Below, piece after piece: positions 1 through 8,130 of a stretch of 42,306 nt of DNA (position 1 is the first letter of the stretch; each line of letters begins with the position of its first letter). This stretch comes from Armatimonadota bacterium (GTDB taxonomy: Bacteria > Armatimonadota > Fimbriimonadia > Fimbriimonadales > ATM1): the NCBI GenBank assembly GCA_021324165.1, contig JAJPJR010000075.1, positions 1-42,306 of the forward strand. Direction: 5' to 3'. The notes below the pieces were generated by a model. The model saw only the letters and a list, made by a program, of their open reading frames with translations. It had not been told where the DNA came from and made no database searches. The position numbers and the translations under genes are program-made.

Positions 1-334
1 CCACAACCGAGCCGCATTCGGGAGTCGAATACTCCGGATGCCCATGGTCGTTATAAAACCGGGCTCCGTTGGCAAGCACCCGGTCGGCCCGCGACTCGGC
101 ATCGTGCCGAGGCTCGCGCCCCGCATCGAACTGGGAATCCACCGGATCGAACGCCAGCTTTTCCACGCAGAACCCTCGAAGATCGCTGCGGGGGGATTCG
201 AACTGGCTGTCCCACCCGGCAAAACATGGCAAATCGAGGCACGCCACCAGGCCGGCCGCGTCGTCAATCTGGTCGCCGGGTGACCGCCCAGCCACCTGCA
301 TCCCGTACTCGATATCGGTGCCGTACAAACGCAC
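1..334 (-). CDS. Pup/UBact ligase or depupylase (Dop/PafA family), N-terminal part
   Basis: This CDS starts at a GTG at 334 and runs off the left edge, leaving 111 residues. In-frame stop TAG lies four codons upstream of the GTG, so no earlier start is possible. The N-terminus reads VRLYGTDIEYG, matching the ATP/Mg-binding GxExEYG strand of carboxylate-amine-ligase-like Dop and PafA. Residues 95-106 read NDHGHPEYSTPE, the Dop/PafA hallmark with the catalytic Asp at 96. In actinobacteria these enzymes deamidate or ligate Pup for proteasomal degradation, and related UBact systems are known in Armatimonadetes and Nitrospirae. Dop versus PafA cannot be settled from this fragment; the HPEYS form leans towards Dop. 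It lies 32 nt downstream of the 222-aa exported protein gene on the same strand and may be cotranscribed with it. Pup/UBact, proteasome and ATPase genes would lie beyond the left edge. Confidence 0.82.
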   Translation of the reverse strand, partial: MRLYGTDIEYGMQVAGRSPGDQIDDAAGLVACLDLPCFAGWDSQFESPRSDLRGFCVEKLAFDPVDSQFDAGREPRHDAESRADRVLANGARFYNDHGHPEYSTPECGSVV

Positions 335-366
335 ATTGCGATGCTACCTTTCGGGCCGATGGCAGC

Positions 367-1035
367 CTATTTCGCCAACGTGCCTTTGATCTTCACATCT
401 CCCGAAGCGCCCGCCCCCTGCTGAGGAATCGGCCAGTTTTTCACGTCCAAATCAAGTTTGAGCGGGCGGCCGTCTTTGGCAATCCAAAAGAACCCCGTAA
501 CCTGCATCGCGCTTTCGCCGCTTTCCGTGAATTTCACCGCGACCTTCATCGCGTCATCGCCCTCTGCTTTCTCGATCCCTTTGGCTTCGAACTCCTGCTT
601 GATCTGATACTTCGTCCCATCGGGGTTCTTGGTGGTCTCATCCGACCATTTGTCGCCGGCCTCGATCGGTTTTTCAGGATAGATGAAAAACATCGGAAGC
701 ATCTGCCTGCGAAACTCTTCGCCCATTTCCGAGTCGGCTTTCAACAGTTTGCCGCGCTTGTCCAACGTGCACACCGCATCCATCGTCATGCCTGCGGGCG
801 AACCGTTAACCGTGATGTCCGTCCAGCTCAAATTCGCCTTGAACCCTTTGTCGTCCTGCTGGGTGATTCCCAGCGAAGCGCCAAGTGTTACCGCGACGTG
901 TTCCCCCTGCGATTCCACGTCAATCGTTACATTCATTTTGTAAGTCTTGTCTTTTTGATAGGGAGGTTTGATCTCCCATTTGTCAATCGCGCTGGGAGCA
1001 AGCGCGAGGGTTCCGATTACGAATGAAGCCAGCAT
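367..1035 (-). CDS. Exported protein of unknown function, 222 aa
   Basis: The start at 1035 is chosen because an AGGAGGTAA Shine-Dalgarno sits at 1041-1049 and the protein then begins with a short hydrophobic signal-like segment (MLASFVIGTLALAPSA). A longer frame extends to 1227 but has no ribosome site and would run into lon. The mature part is rich in alternating polar and hydrophobic residues, suggesting a beta-rich fold. It resembles the general style of exported proteins that average a quantity over a WD..T/PDGT core, but I do not recognise a named family. It is transcribed away from lon and lies just upstream of the Dop/PafA gene. A role in the Pup/UBact system is not supported by anything in its sequence. 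Confidence 0.75.
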   Translation of the reverse strand: MLASFVIGTLALAPSAIDKWEIKPPYQKDKTYKMNVTIDVESQGEHVAVTLGASLGITQQDDKGFKANLSWTDITVNGSPAGMTMDAVCTLDKRGKLLKADSEMGEEFRRQMLPMFFIYPEKPIEAGDKWSDETTKNPDGTKYQIKQEFEAKGIEKAEGDDAMKVAVKFTESGESAMQVTGFFWIAKDGRPLKLDLDVKNWPIPQQGAGASGDVKIKGTLAK

Positions 1036-1123
1036 TTCAATTACCTCCTGCGGCAGTGCGTTGAAACGATACCCACGATGTCGGCTTCGGGTTGCACGCT
1101 TTTGGGCCCATTGGCCATCGGGG

Positions 1124-1129
1124 TAACTT
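1124..1129 (+). promoter_or_regulatory. Candidate -10 box of lon (leaderless arrangement)
   Basis: TAACTT lies 7 nt before the ATG at 1137, and no Shine-Dalgarno is visible. A weak -35 (TTTGGG, 1101-1106) sits 17 nt upstream. The spacing places the transcription start at or next to the start codon. Confidence 0.4.
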
Positions 1130-1136
1130 TGCCCAG

Positions 1137-3494
1137 ATGGCAAATTCGAAGGCAGATCGAAAACGCGCATCCAAGGCTCCTGCGCGATATCCGGTTCTGC
1201 CTGTCCGCGATGCCGTGCATTTTCCAAACCTGATCAACACGCTTTTGGTCGGTCGCACGCTTTCGCTCCGGGCACTGCATCACGCATTGAACTCCGACCG
1301 CATGGTTGTGATCCTCACGCAGCGCGACACTTCGGTTGAAGAGCCGTCGCCGAACGACCTTTTCACGACTGGCGTTCTGAGCGAGGTTGTGCAGGTTCTG
1401 CCGCTGCCCGACGGCACGATGCGCGTCGTTGTCAGAGGGTTGGATCGTGTGGAGATCGGCGGGATCGCGTTCCGCGACGGGTTTATGGTAACCCCCGTTC
1501 AAAAACTTCCGCAGCGCAAAGCCGCCGGCCCCGAAGTGGAAGCCGCGATGCGCGAATCGCTCCGCATGTTCGAAGAGGTGATGCAGCTGGGACGCCAAGT
1601 TCCGGTCGAGGCGCTTCAGATGGCTTCACATCTCGAAGACGCAGGGCAGCTCGCCGACGCCATCGCCCACAACCTTCCGATCCGCCCATCGCAAAAGCAG
1701 GAAGTGCTCGAAGAAACCCACCCGTTCCTCCGGCTCAAAAACGTTTTGAAACTGTTGGAGCGCGAAAGGGAAGTGCTGCGCCTTCAACAAGATATTCGTC
1801 AGCGCGTGGAGGAGGAGTTGGGCGCGACGCAGCGCGAGTACTACCTGCGCGAACAGCTCAAAATCATTCAGCAGGAGCTCAACGAACGCGACGAACGCGG
1901 AAGCGAAATTGACGAATACGCCAAAAAGATCGAAGCCGCCGGAATGAGCCCCGAAGTGCGCGAAAAAGCCGAACACGAACTCAGGCGGCTCGAGCGCGCC
2001 CCGGCCGCCTCCCCCGAAAGCATGGTCATCCGGTCATATCTGGATTGGCTCACCCAGCTGCCGTGGTCAACCACAAGCAAAGACAGCCTCGACGTGATGA
2101 CCGCCAAGCGCATCCTGGATCGCGACCATTACGGCCTGGCCAAAGTCAAAGACCGGATTCTGGACTTTTTGGCAGTGCGCCAGCTATCAAAGTCGCTCCG
2201 CGGGCCGATCCTATGCTTCGTCGGTCCGCCCGGTGTGGGCAAAACCTCGATCGGCCGATCCATCGCCGAAGCGCTCGGAAGAAAGTTCATCAGGGTTTCG
2301 CTGGGCGGTGTTCGGGATGAAGCCGAAATCCGCGGCCACAGAAGAACCTACATCGGCTCGATGCCCGGAAAAATCATCCAAGGCGTTCGGAACGCGGGCA
2401 CCAAAAACCCGGTCTTCATGCTCGACGAGGTGGATAAACTCGCATCCGATTTTCGCGGCGATCCAACCAGCGCGCTTTTGGAAACGCTCGATCCCGAGCA
2501 GAACAGCCGGTTCTCGGATCATTACATTGATCTGCCGTTCGATCTGAGCGCGGTGATGTTCATCACCACCGCCAACCTTTTGGATGCGATACCGTGGGCC
2601 CTCCGCGATCGCATGGAACCGATCCCGTTTCCTTCGTACACCGAACAGGAAAAAGTGGAGATCGCCACGCGGCACCTTGTCCCAAGAAACATCGCCGAGC
2701 ACGGTTTGACCACAAAACAGCTGAGCCTTCCCAAAAAAGCGATCGAAACGATCGTGCGCGACTACACGCGCGAGGCCGGCGTCCGAAACCTCGACCGGGA
2801 AATCGCCGCCGTCTGCCGAAAAGCCGCCCGACGGATCGCCGAGAAAAAATCCAAAACCGTCGCGGCCAACGGCCCCACCATCAGAGAGTTTCTCGGCCCT
2901 TCCCGCTTTCAATGGGGAGCCAAACAGAAGCACGATGAAGTGGGCGCAGCGACCGGGCTCGTCTACACCGAGTTCGGCGGAGATATCGTTACCATCGAGG
3001 TGATTCAAACTCCGTCCGAGGGTCAGGAGCCCGAAGTGATTCTCACCGGACAACTGGGAGACGTGATGAAAGAGTCGGCGCAGACCGCCGTCACCTGCGT
3101 TCGCAACTGGCTGATGAAAGCCAAAAAGGTTGATCCGATGCCCAGGCACAACCTGCACATCCACGTGCCCGCCGGCGCGGTGCCCAAAGACGGCCCGAGC
3201 GCTGGAATCACCATCGGCATCGCCTACGCCTCGGCGATGATGCGGCTCCCCGTGCGCTCCGATGTGGCGATGACCGGCGAGATCACGCTGCGGGGGAGAA
3301 TCCTGCCGGTCGGCGGCCTCCGCGAGAAGGTCTTGGCCGCTCACCGAGCCGGAATTAGAAAACTGATCATTCCGCAGGACAGCCGGAAAGACCTTACCGA
3401 GATCGCCCCCGCGGTGCTCAAAGAGATCGCCGTGCACCCAGTGTCGCGCCTCGAAGAGGCGATCGCCATCGCCTTGGCAACCCGGAAAATCTGA
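1137..3494 (+). CDS. lon: Lon ATP-dependent serine protease
   Basis: Lon is a cytoplasmic hexameric protease that unfolds and degrades misfolded and regulatory proteins. With the start at ATG 1137 the protein has 785 residues, the usual length; the frame is open 15 codons further upstream but without a better start. Order of domains: LON substrate-binding domain from about residue 18 to 210 ([14 protein letters not shown] start), coiled coil, AAA+ module with Walker A GPPGVGKT at 363-370 and Walker B MLDEVDK with D430/E431, and the C-terminal peptidase. The catalytic Ser688 is in KDGPSAG and the dyad Lys731 in [11 protein letters not shown], 43 residues later as in E. coli Lon (S679/K722). 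The gene is divergent from the exported-protein/dop pair; the intergenic region is only 101 nt and must hold both promoters. All key residues are present. Confidence 0.97.
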   Translation: MANSKADRKRASKAPARYPVLPVRDAVHFPNLINTLLVGRTLSLRALHHALNSDRMVVILTQRDTSVEEPSPNDLFTTGVLSEVVQVLPLPDGTMRVVVRGLDRVEIGGIAFRDGFMVTPVQKLPQRKAAGPEVEAAMRESLRMFEEVMQLGRQVPVEALQMASHLEDAGQLADAIAHNLPIRPSQKQEVLEETHPFLRLKNVLKLLEREREVLRLQQDIRQRVEEELGATQREYYLREQLKIIQQELNERDERGSEIDEYAKKIEAAGMSPEVREKAEHELRRLERAPAASPESMVIRSYLDWLTQLPWSTTSKDSLDVMTAKRILDRDHYGLAKVKDRILDFLAVRQLSKSLRGPILCFVGPPGVGKTSIGRSIAEALGRKFIRVSLGGVRDEAEIRGHRRTYIGSMPGKIIQGVRNAGTKNPVFMLDEVDKLASDFRGDPTSALLETLDPEQNSRFSDHYIDLPFDLSAVMFITTANLLDAIPWALRDRMEPIPFPSYTEQEKVEIATRHLVPRNIAEHGLTTKQLSLPKKAIETIVRDYTREAGVRNLDREIAAVCRKAARRIAEKKSKTVAANGPTIREFLGPSRFQWGAKQKHDEVGAATGLVYTEFGGDIVTIEVIQTPSEGQEPEVILTGQLGDVMKESAQTAVTCVRNWLMKAKKVDPMPRHNLHIHVPAGAVPKDGPSAGITIGIAYASAMMRLPVRSDVAMTGEITLRGRILPVGGLREKVLAAHRAGIRKLIIPQDSRKDLTEIAPAVLKEIAVHPVSRLEEAIAIALATRKI

Positions 3495-3543
3495 CAGTTT
3501 TTCAAAAAACCCGCTCATCCCCCTGGAATTTTGCAAAACCTCT

Positions 3544-3552
3544 TGCTATACT
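3544..3552 (+). promoter_or_regulatory. Extended -10 promoter of the PEP-CTERM gene
   Basis: TGCTATACT is an extended -10 (TGn plus TATACT at 3547-3552). The same nine bases occur in the rho promoter. It is followed by a GC-repetitive leader (CGCGCGCG around 3563-3572) and the Shine-Dalgarno GAGGAGAG at 3599-3606. A second TGCTATAGA at 3594 lies too close to the start codon to be the main promoter. Confidence 0.55.
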
Positions 3553-3611
3553 TACAGTTCGCTCGCGCGCGCGGGCGCTTACGTTTGATTTTGCTATAGA
3601 GGAGAGAAAGA

Positions 3612-4133
3612 ATGAAAAACCTTGCGATTTTAGCGGTCGCTGTGGCTTCAGTCGGCGCTCATGCCGTTCTGTTTGAAACCGAACCGAACAACACCCCCGG
3701 CACGGCGAACTTTATCGCCCGCGGGGCGTCCCCCTGGGCCGACGTAGGCGTAATGAGCCTGAACCCGGCCGGAGACGTTGACTGGTTCATTTTCGACATG
3801 AATGCAGGCGAATACCTGACGGCCATCACCTATCCGATCGCTGACGACACGGAAAACAACCCCGACACGATGATGGCGCTTTGGGATTCCAACCTGAACC
3901 AACTCGATTTCGACGATGATGCGAACGGGTTCGGCTCGGCAATTCGGTATCACAACGTTGAAACCGGCCGATACTATCTGTCCATCACAGGGTTCGGCGA
4001 TGACAATTTCACGGGCGATCATAGCGAGCAGGGAGACTACATTCTCACCATGAGCCTCGTTCCCGAGCCGGCCACGATGATTGCACTCGCTGCCGGAATT
4101 GCGGCCATCGCCGCCCGTCGGCGCCGAAAGTAA
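3612..4133 (+). CDS. PEP-CTERM protein with PPC-like domain
   Basis: The 173-aa product has a signal peptide (MKNLAILAVAVASVGAHA), a pre-peptidase C-terminal (PPC)-like domain with the EPNNT and GDVDWFIFD motifs, and a C-terminal PEP-CTERM sorting tail: VPEP at about 150-153, a hydrophobic segment, and RRRRK at the end. PEP-CTERM tails are recognised by exosortase and direct proteins to the cell surface in exopolysaccharide-producing diderms. PPC domains are usually attached to secreted proteases, but here the domain stands alone, so the protein is probably a surface or matrix protein. The start is fixed by GAGGAGAG 5-6 nt upstream. It has its own extended -10 promoter and ends at a strong hairpin shared with the convergent gene. 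No exosortase gene is in the window. Confidence 0.88.
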   Translation: MKNLAILAVAVASVGAHAVLFETEPNNTPGTANFIARGASPWADVGVMSLNPAGDVDWFIFDMNAGEYLTAITYPIADDTENNPDTMMALWDSNLNQLDFDDDANGFGSAIRYHNVETGRYYLSITGFGDDNFTGDHSEQGDYILTMSLVPEPATMIALAAGIAAIAARRRRK

Positions 4134-4156
4134 CCCTCACACTCTCCTCCACGAGA

Positions 4157-4190
4157 GCGGGAGCCTGACCTTATTCAGTCAGGCTCCCGT
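4157..4190. terminator. Bidirectional hairpin between convergent genes
   Basis: A perfect 12-bp stem (4158-4169 with 4178-4189, loop 4170-4177, flanked by a possible G-U pair) separates the PEP-CTERM gene from the convergent gene ending at 4209. No U-tract follows on either strand, so it may act with Rho or as an mRNA 3-prime end stabiliser. Confidence 0.7.
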
Positions 4191-4208
4191 GATCGCGTGT
4201 CGCAAAGC

Positions 4209-4889
4209 CTAACTGCCGCCGTGCGACCGAAGCCAGACGATCGCTTTCCGGCCGCTTGGGGAGTCGGGTGAAACCTGATACGCAGCAGTGTACGCATCGC
4301 GGGCTAGCTCGACCAAACCGGCGTGCAGAAATCCCGACGCCATCGAGACGTGCCAATCCGCCTGCCGGTCTTTAGGAACCGACGACCAGCCGTCTCCCAT
4401 CAGACGCCTTGCCAAAGTTAGCGCGTTCAACCCATCGGTATACAGTTCGAGCCCGGGCTCGAATCCCACCAAAGCCATGCCCGCATCGAACTGAAAGTCG
4501 GCATCTCGGGCTCCGACGGGCAGCGCGCTGGTCATCGCTCGTCGGCCCTCGTCAATTCGGCGCTTGCGGGTGATCGGATCGCGGGAATCGAACGCTTCTT
4601 TTGTTCGGAAGTAGCCGAACGCGAACTTCGCCCGATAGTTCAAGTCGTCTTCGGCAGACAGCCTTTGGGCTGCCGCCTTGCCGAGGTTGTGGGCATCTTT
4701 GTCGCCTTGGTTGGATCGCATCAGCAGCAGCCACACAAGCCGCGTCTGTTCAGGAGCGGTGGACTTGCCTTCGGCTGCCAAACTCCTAATTTTATCGGCG
4801 ACCTGTTTGTCGGTCGTCAGTTCATCCTGCGCGATGGCGCAAAGCGACGTCAGCGCAATAGCGGCAAATAGCGGATAACGGAGTTTCAT
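4209..4889 (-). CDS. Exported helical-repeat protein, 226 aa
   Basis: The product begins with a signal peptide (MKLRYPLFAAIALTSLCAIAQ, cleavage after AIA) and is then mainly alpha-helical. The C-terminal part, with GLVELARDAYTAAYQVSPDSP followed by a short helix, resembles one or two tetratricopeptide repeats. No catalytic motif is visible. TPR-like exported proteins act as protein-interaction scaffolds in the periplasm, but no partner can be named here. The start ATG at 4889 has no Shine-Dalgarno; it is preceded by a short A-rich spacer and a 7-bp leader hairpin. It is divergent from the large propeller protein gene at 4995. Confidence 0.78.
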   Translation of the reverse strand: MKLRYPLFAAIALTSLCAIAQDELTTDKQVADKIRSLAAEGKSTAPEQTRLVWLLLMRSNQGDKDAHNLGKAAAQRLSAEDDLNYRAKFAFGYFRTKEAFDSRDPITRKRRIDEGRRAMTSALPVGARDADFQFDAGMALVGFEPGLELYTDGLNALTLARRLMGDGWSSVPKDRQADWHVSMASGFLHAGLVELARDAYTAAYQVSPDSPSGRKAIVWLRSHGGS

Positions 4890-4896
4890 TTTTTAA

Positions 4897-4915
4897 GCCT
4901 GAAGACGATTCAGGC
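4897..4915 (-). other. Leader hairpin before the 226-aa gene
   Basis: GCCTGAA and TTCAGGC form a 7-bp stem with a 5-nt loop, ending 7 nt from the ATG at 4889 on the minus strand. There is no U-run after it. It could affect translation initiation; this is inference from position only. Confidence 0.4.
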
Positions 4916-4935
4916 GCCGCAAACGATACTTTGGG

Positions 4936-4966
4936 TTGCGGGAGACTATCTCGCATCTGCTATCGT
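4936..4966 (+). promoter_or_regulatory. Candidate promoter of the propeller protein gene
   Basis: TTGCGG (4936-4941) and TATCGT (4961-4966) are 19 nt apart, and the -10 carries an upstream TGC (extended -10). The transcription start would be near 4973, followed by AAGGAG at 4977-4982. Confidence 0.45.
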
Positions 4967-4994
4967 ATAGGGAACTAAGGAGAGGACTGGGGAA

Positions 4995-7610
4995 ATGCAA
5001 CCTGTTACGGCTGTTTCGCGTTGTGTCGTTGGATCGGCGCTCGCATTCTGTTTTTTGGGCCTGTTTTCGCAGGCAGGTCCAACTGAAATCGTTCAGAACA
5101 TCAAGTTTCGCAACATCGGGCCTGCGCTGATGGCAGGACGGATGGCTGATATTGACGTTGACCGCAAAAACCCCGCGGTGATCTATATCGCGTCGGCTTC
5201 GGGCGGCGTTTGGAAAAGCACAAGCGGCGGACTCCTTTGGACGCCGATTTTTGACGATCAAGACTCCGCTTCGATCGGCGATGTTACGATCTCGCTTGCC
5301 GACAGCAACACGGTTTGGGTCGGCGCAGGCGAATCGAACAACCGCAACTCTTCGGCGTGGGGAAGAGGCGTTTATAAATCTACCGACGCAGGAGCGACGT
5401 GGCAAAACATGGGGTTGCGCGATACGCAGCAGATCGCACGCATCGTAACCCATCCGAAAGATGTGAACACCGCGTGGGTGGCTGCAGTCGGACCGCTTTG
5501 GAACGCATCCGATCAACGCGGAGTTTTCATGACCACCGACGGCGGAAAAACCTGGACGAAAACGCTGTACGTTGACGAAAACACTGGCGCCACGGATATC
5601 GTAATTGATGAAAAAAATCCGAACGTGCTTTATGCCGCGATGTATGAGCGCCGGCGATACCCGTGGACGTTCAAAAGCGGCGGCCCGAACGGCGGCATTT
5701 TTAAATCAACCGATGGCGGCCGAAAATGGACGAAGCTGACCGGAGGGCTCCCTTCGCCAACCGGCAAAATCGGCCTGACGATCTATCAAAAAAACCCAAA
5801 CATTCTTTACGCGATCGTCGAGACCGACGCGCCGCCTCCAGGAAGCAAACCCGAAGACAACAAGAACGGCATCTATCGCACCGAAGATGGCGGAAAAACG
5901 TGGAAGAGAATGGGAACTCACTCCTCGCGCCCGTTTTATTATCACGAGATTCTTGTTGATCCGAACGACGATGCGCGCGTGTATTCAGTCTCGACGAATC
6001 TGATGTTGAGCACCGACAAAGGCGCAACCTGGCGCGCCATGCGCAACCAGATTCACGTTGATTATCACCTGGTGTGGGTTGACCCGGCGAACTCGGATCA
6101 CATCATCGTGGGCAACGACGGCGGCATCGGCATCACCTATGACCGCGGCGAAACGTGGAGGCATTGCAGCAACATGTGCTGTACGCAGTTTTATGCAATC
6201 GGTTTGGATAACGCCGTGCCGTATTGGGTTTATGGCGGATTGCAGGACAACGGAAGCTGGGGCGCTCCCACCGTTTCAAGGATGCGGCAGGGAATAGCAA
6301 ACTGGGAATGGATTAACACAAACGGAGGCGACGGCTTTCATTGCCAAGCCGATCCCGAAGACAACGAAACGGTGTATTCGGAAAGCCAAGGCGGCGGTCT
6401 TTCAAGATTCAACAAACGCACCGGCGAATCCCGATTCATTCGGCCGCGCGCGCCCGAAGGTGAACGGTATCGCTTCAACTGGTCAACGCCGATTCTGATC
6501 AGCCCTCACAACGCCAAGACGTTGTGGATGGGAGGCAACAAACTTTTCAAATCGCTGAACCGCGGCGACACCTGGCAGGCCGTGAGCCCCGACCTTACGA
6601 CCAACGACCCCGAAAAGCAGAAGCCGATGCAAGGCATGAGCCCAGAAAACACCGGAGCCGAAACCCACTGCACCATCATTACGATCAGCGAATCTCCGAT
6701 GAAAGCCGGAGTGGTTTGGGTGGGAACCGACGACGGCCTGGTGCAGGTGACCGAAAACGACGGCCGCGACTGGACGAACGTGAGCGACAAAGCCGCCGCA
6801 GCAGGCGTTCCCAAAAACAGTTGGGTGAGCCGCGTCACCGCCAGCAAATACAAACTGGAAAGATGCTACGCAACCTTCGACGGCCACCGGTCCGGCGACA
6901 TGAAACCTTATGTGCTGATGACCGACGACATGGGCAAAACGTGGACGAACATTACTGCAAACCTTCCCGAGGAGTCGGTGTATGTGATCAAAGAAGACCC
7001 CTCGGTCGAGGACACTCTGTATGCCGGAACTGAATTCGGTCTTTATGTGAGTTTCGACCGCGGCAAGTCGTGGACCAGGTGGAAATCGAACCTTCCGACT
7101 GTGGCGGTTCACGATATCGCGATTCAGCCCCGCGACAAAGAGATCGTGCTCGCGACGCACGGCCGCGGCATCTGGATTGCGCCGCTGGAAGGTCTGATGA
7201 TGCTGGATGCCGACACCCGCTCGAAGCCTTATGCGCTTGCCGATCCGGTAACGGCGTATGAATGGGTCATGAGTTCGAGCGGCGGCTATGGCGACGGCCA
7301 GGGCGGCTATTTCGGTCAGAATCCTCCGGCTGGCGCCCGGATCATGTACTATTTGGGTTCGGATGCCAAAGACGTGAAGGTTGAGATTCTTTCGGCGGAC
7401 GGCAGCGTGGTTGCGTCGGTGGCGAGTCCGCCGAGTTCCAAAGGAGTTCAAACGGTGTATTGGAACCTGCGCGGGGCTGGCGGTGAGGGCCGGCGCGGCG
7501 GGCTTGCGCCGACCGGAACGTATGGCGTGAGGCTGACGGTGGATGGCAAGAGCGTTACGAAGGCGCTGAACGTGAAGCCCGACCCGGCAGTGGAGCGTGA
7601 ACAGCCTTGA
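4995..7610 (+). CDS. Secreted Asp-box (BNR/VPS10-type) beta-propeller protein, 871 aa
   Basis: A signal sequence (residues 1-27, ending FSQAG) is followed by a long beta-propeller region with repeated Asp-box motifs such as STDAGATW, TTDGGKTW, STDGGRKW, TEDGGKTW and STDKGATW. This is the pattern of VPS10/sortilin-like and sialidase-like propeller proteins common as secreted or outer-surface proteins in Bacteroidetes, Acidobacteria and Armatimonadetes. Residues from about 780 to the C-terminus (VKVEILSADGSVV..., PTGTYGVRLTVDG) form an FlgD/Fn3-like Ig-fold domain. Many relatives are annotated as glycosyl hydrolase, but sialidase catalytic residues cannot be asserted here. The start is supported by AAGGAG 12 nt upstream and by GGGG closer in. 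The C-terminus is short compared with relatives of about 1000 residues. No terminator follows; a repeat element starts about 70 nt downstream. Confidence 0.85.
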   Translation: MQPVTAVSRCVVGSALAFCFLGLFSQAGPTEIVQNIKFRNIGPALMAGRMADIDVDRKNPAVIYIASASGGVWKSTSGGLLWTPIFDDQDSASIGDVTISLADSNTVWVGAGESNNRNSSAWGRGVYKSTDAGATWQNMGLRDTQQIARIVTHPKDVNTAWVAAVGPLWNASDQRGVFMTTDGGKTWTKTLYVDENTGATDIVIDEKNPNVLYAAMYERRRYPWTFKSGGPNGGIFKSTDGGRKWTKLTGGLPSPTGKIGLTIYQKNPNILYAIVETDAPPPGSKPEDNKNGIYRTEDGGKTWKRMGTHSSRPFYYHEILVDPNDDARVYSVSTNLMLSTDKGATWRAMRNQIHVDYHLVWVDPANSDHIIVGNDGGIGITYDRGETWRHCSNMCCTQFYAIGLDNAVPYWVYGGLQDNGSWGAPTVSRMRQGIANWEWINTNGGDGFHCQADPEDNETVYSESQGGGLSRFNKRTGESRFIRPRAPEGERYRFNWSTPILISPHNAKTLWMGGNKLFKSLNRGDTWQAVSPDLTTNDPEKQKPMQGMSPENTGAETHCTIITISESPMKAGVVWVGTDDGLVQVTENDGRDWTNVSDKAAAAGVPKNSWVSRVTASKYKLERCYATFDGHRSGDMKPYVLMTDDMGKTWTNITANLPEESVYVIKEDPSVEDTLYAGTEFGLYVSFDRGKSWTRWKSNLPTVAVHDIAIQPRDKEIVLATHGRGIWIAPLEGLMMLDADTRSKPYALADPVTAYEWVMSSSGGYGDGQGGYFGQNPPAGARIMYYLGSDAKDVKVEILSADGSVVASVASPPSSKGVQTVYWNLRGAGGEGRRGGLAPTGTYGVRLTVDGKSVTKALNVKPDPAVEREQP

Positions 7611-7678
7611 GGCTGAACTCAACATAATATTCCTTATCAGACACAATAGTGAACGGTGAAGCGGGGGGTTGTCTCAAT

Positions 7679-7740
7679 CCATGCTTCCCCCTGGAATCAG
7701 GGGGAAGCCCCGTGAGCGAAAGCGAACGGTGAAGGGGGTT
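7679..7740 (-). repeat. Dispersed intergenic repeat, copy A
   Basis: A perfect 10-bp palindrome arm pair (GCTTCCCCCT at 7683-7692, AGGGGGAAGC at 7699-7708) is followed by GTGAGCGAAAGCGAACGGTG and AAGGGGGTT. Read on the minus strand, the order AACCCCCTTC, spacer, CTTCCCCCT, 6-nt loop, AGGGGGAAG, ATGG is the same as in copy B at 31970-32025. GAACGGTGAAG also occurs a second time at about 7652. Confidence 0.7.
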
Positions 7741-7745
7741 CGATT

Positions 7746-7889
7746 CTATCTCCCAAACAGCCTGCCGTTGACATGCACAAACACGTCTTTCTTTCCGTTC
7801 GTGTCGTTGGGAACGAGGTTCGTTGCGATCGAAACGAACGCGACGATGCGGCGAGAAGCGTGTTCGCCCGAATCCGAGGGTTTGCTAAG
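7746..7889 (-). pseudogene. Remnant of a TolB/WD40-like secreted protein (C-terminal fragment)
   Basis: The minus strand from 7889 to the TAG at 7746-7748 encodes a tail containing IVAFVSIATNLVPNDTNG and KDVFVHVNGRLFG. This is the repeated motif of secreted propeller proteins (SxATNLVxxDTNGxxDVFV). No start codon or upstream remainder exists: in the neighbouring frame the 81-aa membrane protein ends at 7885. The fragment is therefore a decayed gene end, or a tail cut off by rearrangement. It is too short for function to be expected. Confidence 0.6.
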
Positions 7890-8130
7890 TTCCGGCTTCG
7901 GAGATCAGGCGGTCGAGCTCGCTGGTCCGCGAGCGGACGAACTCCAGCAGGTCGTCCACCACTTCGCCCGTGTCTCCGCCGCGCTCTTTGATCTTCTTGA
8001 TGTAGATCACGGCGGCCGCGCCGAGGCCGACCACCGCTGCCGTAACGGCAAGGATCAGTTTCCAGTTAGGGCCGTTTTCTGCCATCCGTGATTTAGAATC
8101 GGCAGATTGCGGAATTGTTTCAGATGTCAT
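7885..8130 (-). CDS. Small single-span membrane protein, 81 aa
   Basis: The product has a short polar N-terminus, one transmembrane segment at about residues 24-44 (LILAVTAAVVGLGAAAVIYI) followed by a positive cluster KKIKERGG, and an amphipathic C-terminal helix. This topology (N-out or anchored, helix inside) resembles YtxH-like proteins, but no family is certain. The start ATG at 8130 lies inside the end of the response regulator gene (its stop is at 8120-8122), so translational coupling is likely; an alternative start is the ATG at 8085 (MAENGP). It is the last gene of the rho-nuclease-regulator series. Confidence 0.7.
   Translation of the reverse strand: MTSETIPQSADSKSRMAENGPNWKLILAVTAAVVGLGAAAVIYIKKIKERGGDTGEVVDDLLEFVRSRTSELDRLISEAGT

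Noticed and set aside
226-1026. Plus-strand 266-aa frame over the exported-protein gene
   Set aside because: It is antisense to the gene with a signal peptide and a perfect Shine-Dalgarno, and its own sequence is rich in Arg/His with no domain.
2211-3536. Minus-strand 441-aa frame over lon
   Set aside because: Frame shadow of the GC-rich lon codons; composition is low in hydrophobic core residues and no motif is seen.
4995-7610. Sialidase annotation for the 871-aa propeller protein
   Set aside because: Asp boxes are shared by many propeller proteins; the Arg triad and Tyr/Glu nucleophile of sialidases cannot be shown here.
6483-7646. Minus-strand 387-aa frame over the propeller gene
   Set aside because: Shadow of the plus-strand gene, which has clear Asp-box repeats throughout.
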